Of a stretch of DNA of 32,297 nucleotides, positions 1-6,821 are shown piece by piece. Below the pieces are notes generated by a model. The model was given only the letters and a program-made list of their open reading frames with translations. It was not told the DNA's origin and did no database searches. The stretch is from Ruminococcus sp. UBA4350 (GTDB lineage Bacteria; Bacillota; Clostridia; Oscillospirales; Ruminococcaceae), in assembly GCA_002394125.1 (NCBI GenBank), contig DGSY01000063.1:13738-46034 (forward strand), read 5' to 3'. A program made the position numbers and the translations under genes. The first letter of the stretch is position 1; every line of letters starts with the position of its first letter.

Positions 1-90
1 ACCGAGCAGATCAAGAAGGATTATCCGCAGTATCCCGCATTCGAGACATACGATGAGCTGCTTGCGGCGATCAAGGCTGCGATGCAGTAA
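1..90 (+). CDS. C-terminal end of an unknown protein (5' truncated)
   Basis: Frame 1 is open from the window edge to a TAA at 88-90 and gives 29 residues ending in DELLAAIKAAMQ. The codon use resembles the neighbouring genes, and the frame ends only 3 bases before the stop of the convergent gene at 94. The fragment is too short to assign a family. It looks like the helical end of a soluble protein. Confidence 0.6.
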   Translation, partial: TEQIKKDYPQYPAFETYDELLAAIKAAMQ

Positions 91-93
91 GCA

Positions 94-474
94 TCACCAT
101 TTCTGACAGAAGAATTCGACCTGTTCGCCGAGCGGTCCGATGCAGAATCCGACACGCGCCGGAAAAGCCGGATTTCCGCCGACCTGTACATCCTTCGGCT
201 CCATGTGAATCCGGTAACCGGCTGCGCGCACGGTTTCGATCATCGCATCGGTATCATCGACGCGGAGCGCAAAATGCCGGATGACGCCCTGCGGCATTGC
301 AGATGTGCCGTTCCGGAAGATTTCGACGAGTCCGCTGCCGGTATCCAGCAGTGTGCAGGCAGCGCTTTCCATGAGAACAGGAAGATGCAGCAGGTCTCTG
401 TAAAACGCCAGAACTGCGGCATATTCTGTATCGTTCTGCGTTTTCATGGATACATGATGAAGTCCGAGAATCAT
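94..474 (-). CDS. VOC-superfamily (glyoxalase/bleomycin-resistance fold) protein
   Basis: This is a 126-residue single-domain protein of the vicinal oxygen chelate superfamily, probably cytoplasmic. The start MILGLHHVSMKTQND carries the usual N-terminal metal-ligand His pair. The middle segment LLDTGSGLVEIFRNG holds a Glu in the position of a second ligand, VIRHFALRVDD supplies the next His, and the C-terminus GPLGEQVEFFCQKW supplies the last Glu. The paired beta-alpha-beta-beta-beta layout and the length fit a glyoxalase-like monomer. The frame continues 21 codons upstream, but the ATG at 474 has a ribosome site (AAAGAGG) at good spacing. The longer version would run through the promoter, so I chose 474. 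The substrate cannot be told; the family includes lactoylglutathione lyases, dioxygenases and antibiotic-binding proteins. Confidence 0.85.
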   Translation of the reverse strand: MILGLHHVSMKTQNDTEYAAVLAFYRDLLHLPVLMESAACTLLDTGSGLVEIFRNGTSAMPQGVIRHFALRVDDTDAMIETVRAAGYRIHMEPKDVQVGGNPAFPARVGFCIGPLGEQVEFFCQKW

Positions 475-508
475 AATCAATACCTCTTTCATTTTGATTT
501 GCATTCTC

Positions 509-537
509 ATCATACTGCATTCCGGCGCAAAAGTCAA
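509..537 (-). promoter_or_regulatory. Sigma-A promoter of the VOC gene
   Basis: On the minus strand TTGACT (532-537) and TATGAT (509-514) are separated by exactly 17 bases. The site lies about 35 bases upstream of the start at 474 and just downstream of the preceding gene's terminator. Confidence 0.6.
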
Positions 538-540
538 TAC

Positions 541-580
541 AAAAAATGTCCCGCTGTATGTGTCCTTGCATACAGCGGGA
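541..580 (-). terminator. Rho-independent terminator of the secreted repeat-protein gene
   Basis: A perfect 12-bp stem (549-560 with 569-580) with an 8-base loop is followed on the minus strand by a short spacer and a T run (541-546). It lies 66 bases after the stop at 646 and separates that gene from the VOC gene. Confidence 0.8.
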
Positions 581-645
581 TTTCCAATTAAAATGGGAAA
601 CAGGAAAATCGAAGTAGTAGGGTAGGGGAATATCAGAAAAACGGA

Positions 646-1500
646 TTACTCCGCGCTTGCTTCGTCAGCGGCGACCTCAGCGGTCTCCTCAGCGACCGGC
701 TTCGGAGCTTCGTGATGATGTGCAGCCGGACCGGCAACAGGCGGAACAGGCGGCTGCGGCTTCAGATCGTCCTTTGCAGGTGCAGCAGGAGCTTCCTTCT
801 CGATCGGAGCGGGCTTTTCCGGCTTCTCCGGAGCAGCGGGAGCTTCCTTCTCGACAGGTGCAGGCTTTTCGATCTTTTCCGGAGCAGCCGGAGCTTCCTT
901 CTCGATCGGTGCCGGCTTTTCCGGCTTTTCAGGCTTCTCAGCTTCATCTGCCGGCGCTTCCTTCTCGATCGGAGCGGGCTTTTCCTTGTCCTTCTTCGGC
1001 TCTGCCGGCTTCTTCGGCTCAGCAGCCTTCAGCTCCTCGCAGAATGCGAACCAGTCGGCTTTTGCCTGATCGTCCTTGAAATCCTGCTTCTCAGCATCGA
1101 AAACCTCGTCGATCTTTTCGAGGATCGCCTTCTTGTCGATCGGCTTTGCCGGCTTGATGTCCTCCAGTGTCTCAGCGATGACCTCCGGTGCCTCCTCAGC
1201 GACCTCTTCGATCACTGCCTCAGCCTCTGCATCAGCTTCCTCAGCCGGTGCTTCCTCAACGGTCTCCTCGGTCTCTGCCTCGGCTGCTTCTTCTTCAGCA
1301 GCTTCCTCGGTCTCCTCAGCCTCAGCTTCCTCAGCAGCTTCGGTTTCCTTGGCAGCAGCCTCCTCCGGCTGCTCCTCGACGATTTCCGGCTGCTTCGGCT
1401 CCTTGGCAAGCGCGTTTCCTGCGAAAACGGTCAGGCCGGAGACGGATGCGAGCATGGTCAGTGCGGCAACTGCGGATACGATCTTCTTACTGGTGTTCAT
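646..1500 (-). CDS. Secreted Glu/Pro/Ala-rich repeat protein
   Basis: This 284-residue protein has a clear signal peptide (MNTSKKIVSAVAALTMLASVSG..) with a probable signal peptidase I site after GNALA. The mature part begins with a very acidic low-complexity stretch (runs of E, A and T). A short ordinary-looking helical segment follows (around KKAILEKIDEVFDAEKQDFKDD). Then come four imperfect repeats of the type KPAPIEKEAPA, and a His-containing tail (AHHHEAPKP). The composition suggests an extended surface or wall-spanning protein, not an enzyme. No sorting signal, membrane anchor or dockerin is visible. The ATG at 1500 sits 10 bases after GGAG; an upstream TTG at 1509 is almost on top of that site and is less likely. 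A SigI-type promoter lies upstream, shared with sigI. The function is unknown; the link to the RsgI ectodomain, which carries similar Pro-rich sequence and the same EAPKP motif, is my inference. Confidence 0.75.
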   Translation of the reverse strand: MNTSKKIVSAVAALTMLASVSGLTVFAGNALAKEPKQPEIVEEQPEEAAAKETEAAEEAEAEETEEAAEEEAAEAETEETVEEAPAEEADAEAEAVIEEVAEEAPEVIAETLEDIKPAKPIDKKAILEKIDEVFDAEKQDFKDDQAKADWFAFCEELKAAEPKKPAEPKKDKEKPAPIEKEAPADEAEKPEKPEKPAPIEKEAPAAPEKIEKPAPVEKEAPAAPEKPEKPAPIEKEAPAAPAKDDLKPQPPVPPVAGPAAHHHEAPKPVAEETAEVAADEASAE

Positions 1501-1584
1501 AACTTTCAAACTCCTTCACATGATAGATTTTTCATCGCCCTTTTTTCTGAGCGGAAACCTGATTATCGGTTTCTGTTCATAGGT

Positions 1585-1614
1585 TACGGCATCGGGAAGA
1601 AAAAAGTGGGGTAT
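1585..1614 (-). promoter_or_regulatory. Putative SigI-type promoter of the repeat-protein gene
   Basis: On the minus strand ATACCCC (1608-1614) is followed after 19 bases by CGTA (1585-1588). The same elements with the same 19-base gap occur upstream of sigI at 3525-3554. SigI factors are known to use ACCCC-like -35 and CGAA/CGTA-like -10 elements. An A/T tract lies just upstream, at about 1618-1640. No convincing sigma-A promoter is visible for this gene. The predicted leader is about 75 bases. Confidence 0.6.
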
Positions 1615-1674
1615 TCCGGAAATTTTTTTTGATATTTTTTTGTGATGTATGATTTTTCGCGATTCTGCTGAAAA

Positions 1675-1708
1675 AACCGCTGCACAGATTTTTCTCTGTG
1701 CAGCGGTT
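1675..1708 (-). terminator. Rho-independent terminator of the sigI-rsgI operon
   Basis: A perfect 14-bp stem (1675-1688 with 1695-1708) with a 6-base loop is followed on the minus strand by a T run. It begins 20 bases after the rsgI stop. Confidence 0.85.
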
Positions 1709-1727
1709 CTATCTTTATAAATATGTA

Positions 1728-2774
1728 TTATGCCGGAAGCGGGTGTGCGGCGGGGAGGGGCGCTGCATTCGGCTGATTCTGCTGTGCGGTCTTTTCAGCT
1801 TCTGCCGGGAGCGCTGCGGCATCCGGCTTGTGCTGCGGCCGGACATCGGGCTTCGGGATTTCTGCATCCGGCTTCGGCGCTTCCTTATGCGGATGCGGTG
1901 TTTCGGCTTCATGGCCGGGGCCGTGCGGATGCTCTGCTTCTGCGGGCGGTGTTTCGGGAGCCGGGGATTCCGGCTTGTCCGCTTTGGGAGCCGGCGGCTC
2001 CGGTTTATTTGCATCCGACGCGGGCGGTGCAGGTTTGCCTGCTTCCGGTTCATGATGCGCAGGCTCTTTCGGCGAATTCGGCTGCGGTGTATTCTCCTGT
2101 GCGGGAGCGGGCGCAGGCGCAGGTGCATCGGGATGCGATGCTGCATCCTTTGCGGGATCAGGCGCGGCCGGTGCCGGAGGATTCTCCGGCGCAACAAGTC
2201 CCTTGATCTCTGTTTTCACACTGAGCTTTGCGGCTTCATTCTCGATCTGCGTTTTATAATCGGTATACAGTTCCTTATTGTCAGACGGCACATAGACCTG
2301 AACCGGTGAAGCATCGCTGATCTTTCCGTCATTGACCGAACGCTCAAGAATGTCGTGCATCATCGCAGAGAGTGTGATGTGCTGACCGTCATAGCTGCTC
2401 AGATCGCTGCTTCCGTCGGCATCGTCACTCTGCACGGAAATGACCTCGCCGCTGCTGTTGAGCTTCATTTCATATCTTGTGCGCTCAACGAGAATGACAA
2501 CAGATTGCGTGTCCTCGGTGAGCTGGATCCGGTTCATGCGGAACATTCCGAATCCGACGCCGCTGAGAATCAGCAGGCAGGCCGCCGCCGCCGCTGCAAT
2601 GCGCAGGGTCTTATGCTGTGTGATGCCCCGCTTTTGGATTGGCTCATCCATGAGGACGGGATCCGTCACCGTCTGGCCGACGGTATACCGCAGATTTGCA
2701 GCGCGCACAAAGCGCGATTCCTCATCCATGAGAACGGCATAAGCCGGATGGCATTCCATAACCAAATATTTCAT
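1728..2774 (-). CDS. rsgI: RsgI-type membrane anti-sigma factor with Pro-rich ectodomain
   Basis: This 348-residue protein is the likely anti-sigma factor that holds SigI at the membrane. Residues 1-50 (MKYLVMECHPAYAVLMDEESRFVRAANLRYTVGQ) match the cytoplasmic RsgI N-terminal domain. Residues 57-78 form one membrane segment. Residues 84-195 resemble the RsgI juxtamembrane domain (YEMKLNSSGEVISVQ..; HDILERSVNDG). Residues 196-348 are a Pro/Ala/Glu/His-rich tail (PAPAPAPAQ, HPHGPGHEAETPHPHKEAPKP). It overlaps sigI by 4 bases (ATGA), and a strong AAAGGAGG sits inside the end of sigI. Clostridial RsgI proteins usually carry a carbohydrate-binding or enzymatic module outside the cell; none is visible here. 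The Asn-Pro pair that is cleaved in the juxtamembrane domain of several RsgI proteins is also not seen at the expected place, where VERTRYEM stands. The identification rests on domain layout and the sigI neighbour. Confidence 0.82.
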   Translation of the reverse strand: MKYLVMECHPAYAVLMDEESRFVRAANLRYTVGQTVTDPVLMDEPIQKRGITQHKTLRIAAAAAACLLILSGVGFGMFRMNRIQLTEDTQSVVILVERTRYEMKLNSSGEVISVQSDDADGSSDLSSYDGQHITLSAMMHDILERSVNDGKISDASPVQVYVPSDNKELYTDYKTQIENEAAKLSVKTEIKGLVAPENPPAPAAPDPAKDAASHPDAPAPAPAPAQENTPQPNSPKEPAHHEPEAGKPAPPASDANKPEPPAPKADKPESPAPETPPAEAEHPHGPGHEAETPHPHKEAPKPDAEIPKPDVRPQHKPDAAALPAEAEKTAQQNQPNAAPLPAAHPLPA

Positions 2775-3502
2775 GCGTCAGCGCCTCCTTTCAAAACCTG
2801 CATGATATGTCCGCGAAGGATCTCATAGCCGTTCGTGCAGATCAGCAGAACGGCAACGAGATATTTTCTGTGGCGTTCGAGCTGTTTCCGCGCCACATCC
2901 GCGCCGTCCGCCAGCCTTTGCAGCGGAACGCGCTTCGTGCGCAGAAAGTCCTCCAGTACATCCGGATGATTTCTTGCATAGCTGACCGCCTTCTGACAGA
3001 TGGCAAGCGTGCGTCCCTGCTTCGGCGCATTTTCTGCGATATCTGTCATAGATACGCCGAATTCGGTCATCTGCGCAGAAAGCTCGCGGATCTCCTCTCT
3101 GGTCGCCTCCCGCACTTCGTTTTCGCTGTATTCATCATGCGGATCTGCAACGGTATCCAGCAGCTCTGTCTGATCGTCATCGGCTGCGGTATTCAGCGAG
3201 ATCTGACCGCGGTTCTTTTTCTCGCGGCGGTAATAGTCGATCAGGCGGCTTCTGATCTGCAATGCCGCATATTTCAGAAATGCTCCCCTGAGCCTTGAAT
3301 AGCTTTGTATTGCTTCGTAAAATGCGAACATTGCGATGCTGAGCTCATCGTCCTCCGGTTCGGGCTGCCGTTTCAGATATTTCGCAGTCTCCGAGCGGAT
3401 GAAGGGCATATAATCAGCAATCAGGGCGTCCGCGGCATCGTTGTCAGTTTTTGCGTCTGTGACACGGGAAATGAGCTGCTGCACATCAGGACTCATGCAC
3501 AT
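2771..3502 (-). CDS. sigI: RNA polymerase sigma factor, SigI family
   Basis: This 243-residue protein is an alternative sigma factor of the SigI group, which controls polysaccharide-degradation genes in cellulosome-forming clostridia and heat or wall stress in Bacillus. Residues about 20-95 form sigma region 2 (LIADYMPFIRSETAKYL, DDELSIAMFAFYEAIQSY, GAFLKYAALQIRSRLIDYYRREKK). The C-terminal half (EEIRELSAQMTEFGVSMTDIAENAPKQGRT .. VPLQRLADGADVARKQLERHRKYLVAVLLI) matches the SigI-specific C-terminal domain, which ends in a helix-turn-helix-like part. The length is normal for the family. Two in-frame ATGs (3502 and 3496) follow an AAAGGAGG site, so the exact start is uncertain by two codons. The gene is followed by rsgI in a 4-base overlap. 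It has two promoters: a perfect sigma-A one and a SigI-type one that suggests autoregulation. Confidence 0.9.
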   Translation of the reverse strand: MCMSPDVQQLISRVTDAKTDNDAADALIADYMPFIRSETAKYLKRQPEPEDDELSIAMFAFYEAIQSYSRLRGAFLKYAALQIRSRLIDYYRREKKNRGQISLNTAADDDQTELLDTVADPHDEYSENEVREATREEIRELSAQMTEFGVSMTDIAENAPKQGRTLAICQKAVSYARNHPDVLEDFLRTKRVPLQRLADGADVARKQLERHRKYLVAVLLICTNGYEILRGHIMQVLKGGADA

Positions 3503-3524
3503 CAGTCCTCCTTTACATTCAGTC

Positions 3525-3554
3525 TACGCAGGAGATTTCCGGAAAGCGGGGTAT
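3525..3554 (-). promoter_or_regulatory. Putative SigI-type autoregulatory promoter of sigI
   Basis: ATACCCC (3548-3554) and CGTA (3525-3528) on the minus strand are separated by 19 bases, as at 1585-1614, with a T-rich tract just upstream. Transcription would begin about 15 bases before the start codon, leaving room only for the ribosome site. Confidence 0.6.
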
Positions 3555-3644
3555 CTCCGAAAAAAAGCTGCGGCAAGTTCCGGAACAGGATCTCCTGCGG
3601 ATGCAGCCCTCCGGTTCCGGCCGTGACTGCGCTTTTATAACATT

Positions 3645-3673
3645 ATTATAACAAGTTTGCGGCAGATTGTCAA
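3645..3673 (-). promoter_or_regulatory. Sigma-A promoter of sigI-rsgI
   Basis: TTGACA (3668-3673) and TATAAT (3645-3650) on the minus strand are both perfect consensus boxes with a 17-base spacer. This promoter would supply basal sigI expression upstream of the SigI-type promoter. Confidence 0.8.
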
Positions 3674-3812
3674 TTCCGGTATACAATCGGACAGCATGAT
3701 GCTTTTGGCTCAGAATCGTGCTTTCCGTCATGTTCCGGCAGTCAGATGACTTTTTATACACTTGATAACTGCGCAATCGGGATGCGATTTTTGCGAATAT
3801 CCTGCGATCCTA

Positions 3813-3841
3813 TTGACATAACTGACTTTTTGTGCTATACT
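3813..3841 (+). promoter_or_regulatory. Sigma-A promoter of the sensor-GGDEF-AraC regulator
   Basis: TTGACA (3813-3818) and TATACT (3836-3841) are separated by 17 bases, about 40 bases upstream of the start at 3881. It is divergent from the sigI promoters; together these fill the 3503-3880 gap. Confidence 0.75.
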
Positions 3842-3880
3842 AATGTTGGATTGTAATATTCGGAACAGGAGGGGATGCAT

Positions 3881-6115
3881 ATGAAAAAACGACTGCTGAT
3901 CGGTGTGATCGTGTGCGAGACAGAACAGCTCATGCAGCGCAGACTGCTCAAGGGCATCTCGGCGCAGGGCTTTGACCTGAATATGGACATCGCAGTATTT
4001 TCGTGTATATCCAACATTACAGAGATGACGCCGCATCAGAGAGCGGAATTCAATCTGTTCAACTATATGCACTTCCCGTCCTTCGACGGCATCCTCTATC
4101 TGCGTGATTCGATCCACAGTAAGGAGCAGCGGCGGGAGCTTGACAGCATTCTGCTGGAACAGAAAATTCCGGTGCTTGTGCTGGACGACAATACCAGTCC
4201 GTTCCCGTATCTGATGATGGATGACCGCAACGGCTTTGCGGCGATCACAGAGCATATGATAAAGGTTCACGGCATGACGGATCTGCTCTGCCTGACCGGA
4301 TTCAAGGGGCATTATACTGCGGAGCAGCGCGCACTCGGCTTCCGCGATGCCCTCGAAGCTACGAATCTGCCCTTCTCCGAGGACATGGTCATCTACGGCG
4401 ACTACTGGCATGATTCCGGCAAGAAGCTTGCCTCGGAATTCCTCGAAAAGAAACGGCGTCTGCCGCAGGGCGTTGTCTGCGGAAATGACCCGATGGCAAT
4501 GGCGCTTTGTCACGGACTCATCGGCAACGGCATCCGCATTCCGGAGGATATCATGATCGCCGGATATGATGCGTCGCTGACCGAAACGCGCTGCATGATC
4601 CCGCTGACAAGCTATGTGCGGCGGAATTTCCGATTGGGCGCAATGGGCGTTGCGAAGCTCTATCAGATGATGACAGGGGAGACCTGTGCGCTGACGCAGA
4701 CCGAGCGGATCGAATGCATCACCGGCGACAGCTGTTCCTGCGGCGTGGATGTGGAATATCTCCGGCATCAGATCCAGGTCGAAGAAAAGCAGGATGCGTT
4801 CCGCACGATGTTCCGGACGAGCAATATGAGCAGCAATCTGACCAGCTGTCAGACGCTGGATGACTGCATGGAGGCGATCCGCCGTCATGTCTATCTGATC
4901 CGGGACTGCAAGGAATTCTTCATCTGTCTCTGTGAGGACTGGGAGGGCGGCGGCGCGCTGGAAAATCCCGCCGAATACCGCAGAGAGGGATTCCCGAAGC
5001 ATATGCTGCTGAAGCTCTTTGACGAGCCGAGCGGCTGCGTAGTGACAAAGCCCTTCCCGACGGTCAAAATGCTCCCGCGTCTGTTTGAGGAGCGCGAAAA
5101 GCCGGCAGTCTTCTTCTTCTCACCGCTGCATCACAATGACCGTTTCTTCGGCATTGCAGCGCTGAGCTTCGGCGACCGGCTCGATACATATGATCCGCTG
5201 TACTGCGAATGGCTGACGATTGTGAATACGGCGCTGGAATTTGTCCGGATGCAGACCTATCTCAAGCGCTTCAATAACCGCATCTATCTTTCGTCGATCC
5301 GTGATGCGCTGACCGGCCTTTACAATTACGAGGGCTACCGCAAATTCTCCCGCGAATGCTTTGAGGCCGCAAAGAATGAACACCGCAGATTTCTGCTGCT
5401 CTACGCGAGCTTCGATTCGCTCCGGCAGATCAATGAGACTTACGGCCATTCGGAAGGCGACAGCGCCGTGACCGTTCTTGCGAATGCGATGAACAACAGC
5501 TGCACGACCTATGAACGCTGTGCGCGCATCGAGGATGCGGAATTCGCGATCATCGGCTATCAGGATTATGAGGAGGATGCGTGTCAGCGGCTTGTGTACG
5601 CGATCTCCGGCTATCTGGAGCATTACAACCAGAGCTCGCTGAAGCCCTATAAGATCACCGCGAGCTTCGGCTATTTCTGCGATTATATCAGCGCCGGCAT
5701 GACGCTGGAGGAGATCATCGCGGTCGTTGCCGCAAAGATCGAGGAGAGCCGCGCCTCGAAGCAGAATGAAAAGTCCTCGCCGTATTACCGCGAATTTGTC
5801 GATCTGCGCGAGCGTATTTACAGCAATCCGCAGGAGGACTGGAGCATTGATTCGATGTGCAGAGATCTGATCCTCAGCCGCGGCTATTTCCAGAAGCTCT
5901 ATACACGCTGCTTCGGCATCAGCTTCACACAGGATGTCATCAACAGCCGCATTGAGCTGTCCAAGCGCCTGCTGTCCAGTACGGATTACAGCATCGCCTA
6001 TATCGCAGACCAGAGCGGCTACAGCAATTATGTGCATTTCATGCATCAGTTCAAGAAGATCGTCGGCATCACACCGACCGAGTACCGCAAGCGCAAGCGT
6101 CAGACGGAGGATTGA
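3881..6115 (+). CDS. Hybrid regulator: LacI-type sensor, GAF-like, degenerate GGDEF, AraC-type HTH
   Basis: This 744-residue cytoplasmic one-component regulator has no signal peptide. Residues 1-280 form a LacI/PurR-type periplasmic-binding fold without the LacI HTH (start KRLLIGVIVCE; end IRIPEDIMIAGYDASLTETRCMIPLTSYVRRN), a likely sugar sensor. Residues about 290-470 look GAF-like. Residues 475 to about 640 form a GGDEF domain (DALTGLYNYEGYRKF), but the active-site loop reads RIEDAEF at 550-555 instead of R-GGDEF, so cyclase activity is unlikely. Residues about 650-744 hold two AraC helix-turn-helix motifs (SRGYFQKLYTRCFGISFTQDVI; SIAYIADQSGYSNYVHFMHQFKKIVGITPTEY). The ATG at 3881 sits 8 bases after AGGAGG; an ATG at 3875 is too close to that site. 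The small membrane gene downstream starts 7 bases after the stop. The target genes are unknown; the arabinose and glycoside genes nearby are candidates. Confidence 0.85.
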   Translation: MKKRLLIGVIVCETEQLMQRRLLKGISAQGFDLNMDIAVFSCISNITEMTPHQRAEFNLFNYMHFPSFDGILYLRDSIHSKEQRRELDSILLEQKIPVLVLDDNTSPFPYLMMDDRNGFAAITEHMIKVHGMTDLLCLTGFKGHYTAEQRALGFRDALEATNLPFSEDMVIYGDYWHDSGKKLASEFLEKKRRLPQGVVCGNDPMAMALCHGLIGNGIRIPEDIMIAGYDASLTETRCMIPLTSYVRRNFRLGAMGVAKLYQMMTGETCALTQTERIECITGDSCSCGVDVEYLRHQIQVEEKQDAFRTMFRTSNMSSNLTSCQTLDDCMEAIRRHVYLIRDCKEFFICLCEDWEGGGALENPAEYRREGFPKHMLLKLFDEPSGCVVTKPFPTVKMLPRLFEEREKPAVFFFSPLHHNDRFFGIAALSFGDRLDTYDPLYCEWLTIVNTALEFVRMQTYLKRFNNRIYLSSIRDALTGLYNYEGYRKFSRECFEAAKNEHRRFLLLYASFDSLRQINETYGHSEGDSAVTVLANAMNNSCTTYERCARIEDAEFAIIGYQDYEEDACQRLVYAISGYLEHYNQSSLKPYKITASFGYFCDYISAGMTLEEIIAVVAAKIEESRASKQNEKSSPYYREFVDLRERIYSNPQEDWSIDSMCRDLILSRGYFQKLYTRCFGISFTQDVINSRIELSKRLLSSTDYSIAYIADQSGYSNYVHFMHQFKKIVGITPTEYRKRKRQTED

Positions 6116-6121
6116 CCGAAT

Positions 6122-6541
6122 ATGAAGGATTATGTTACCGAGCTGCTATCCGGCATACCGTTTTTCGTGCTGGTCATTGCGGCGGTCGTTGTCGTTTTTC
6201 TCGCGCTCCGCAAGATCCGCAAGACCGTTGTCAAGATTGTTCTGGTCTGCATTGCGGTTTCCGTCATGTTCCCGTCCGCGTGGATGACGGTCAAAAAGTG
6301 CGGCGCGTATCTGACCGGAAAGTATGCGCCGGAGCAGAGTCTCACCTATGCGATCGAGCATCTCGACAAGGAGGCAGTCAAAAAGCTGCTGGAGGGAGGT
6401 GCCGATCCGAACTCGGATTCGTATTCGTTCTTCAAGGGCAATTACGATGATCCGGAGGTGACCGAATCACTGGTGCAGAAAGCGATCCGGATCGGAAAGC
6501 CGGAGCTCGCAAAGCTGCTTCAGCAGTACGGCGCAAAATAA
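6122..6541 (+). CDS. Small membrane protein with ankyrin-like repeats
   Basis: This 139-residue protein begins with two hydrophobic segments (residues about 10-28, IPFFVLVIAAVVVVFLALR, and about 36-54, VVKIVLVCIAVSVMFPSAW) linked by a basic loop. The C-terminal part has two ankyrin-like helical repeats (LTYAIEHLDKEAVKKLLEGGADPN and LVQKAIRIGKPELAKLLQQYGA). It begins 7 bases after the upstream regulator's stop and is followed by a terminator, so the two are probably one operon. The repeats could bind a protein partner at the membrane. No specific function is recognised. Confidence 0.75.
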   Translation: MKDYVTELLSGIPFFVLVIAAVVVVFLALRKIRKTVVKIVLVCIAVSVMFPSAWMTVKKCGAYLTGKYAPEQSLTYAIEHLDKEAVKKLLEGGADPNSDSYSFFKGNYDDPEVTESLVQKAIRIGKPELAKLLQQYGAK

Positions 6542-6562
6542 AACAAATTGATACATAGACAG

Positions 6563-6594
6563 GCAGATGCTTCCGCGTGAGGCATCTGCTTTTG
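6563..6594 (+). terminator. Rho-independent terminator after the ankyrin-like gene
   Basis: An 11-bp stem with one G-U pair (from 6563 to 6589) and a 5-base loop is followed by TTTTGTT. It lies 21 bases after the stop at 6541. Confidence 0.75.
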
Positions 6595-6750
6595 TTATCC
6601 ATACATTTCACGGAGTTGTTATCATATTTGCGGGCAGAGAAAATGGTACAACTTTACATAATTGCCGATTATTATTAGTTGATATTCATAAAATTCGGAG
6701 TCGATTCTTGTGACAGTATACAAATTTGACCTGACAGCATAAAATATGTC

Positions 6751-6779
6751 TTTACAATTCAATATCCCTGTGCTATAAT
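6751..6779 (+). promoter_or_regulatory. Sigma-A promoter of araR
   Basis: TTTACA (6751-6756) and TATAAT (6774-6779) are separated by 17 bases, with a TGC extended -10. The rest of the 6595-6750 gap shows no clear feature. It holds a loose TTGT..ACAA pair at 6708-6723 with too wide a gap for a normal AraR site. Confidence 0.7.
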
Positions 6780-6821
6780 ATGTATATCAGATGTTCGTGA
6801 AAGGCTGAAAGGAGGCCGGTT

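Noticed and set aside
6708..6723. TTGT..ACAA pair upstream of araR as an AraR operator
   Set aside because: The gap is 8 bases instead of 4, and it lies upstream of the -35 box with no half-site match beyond TTGT.
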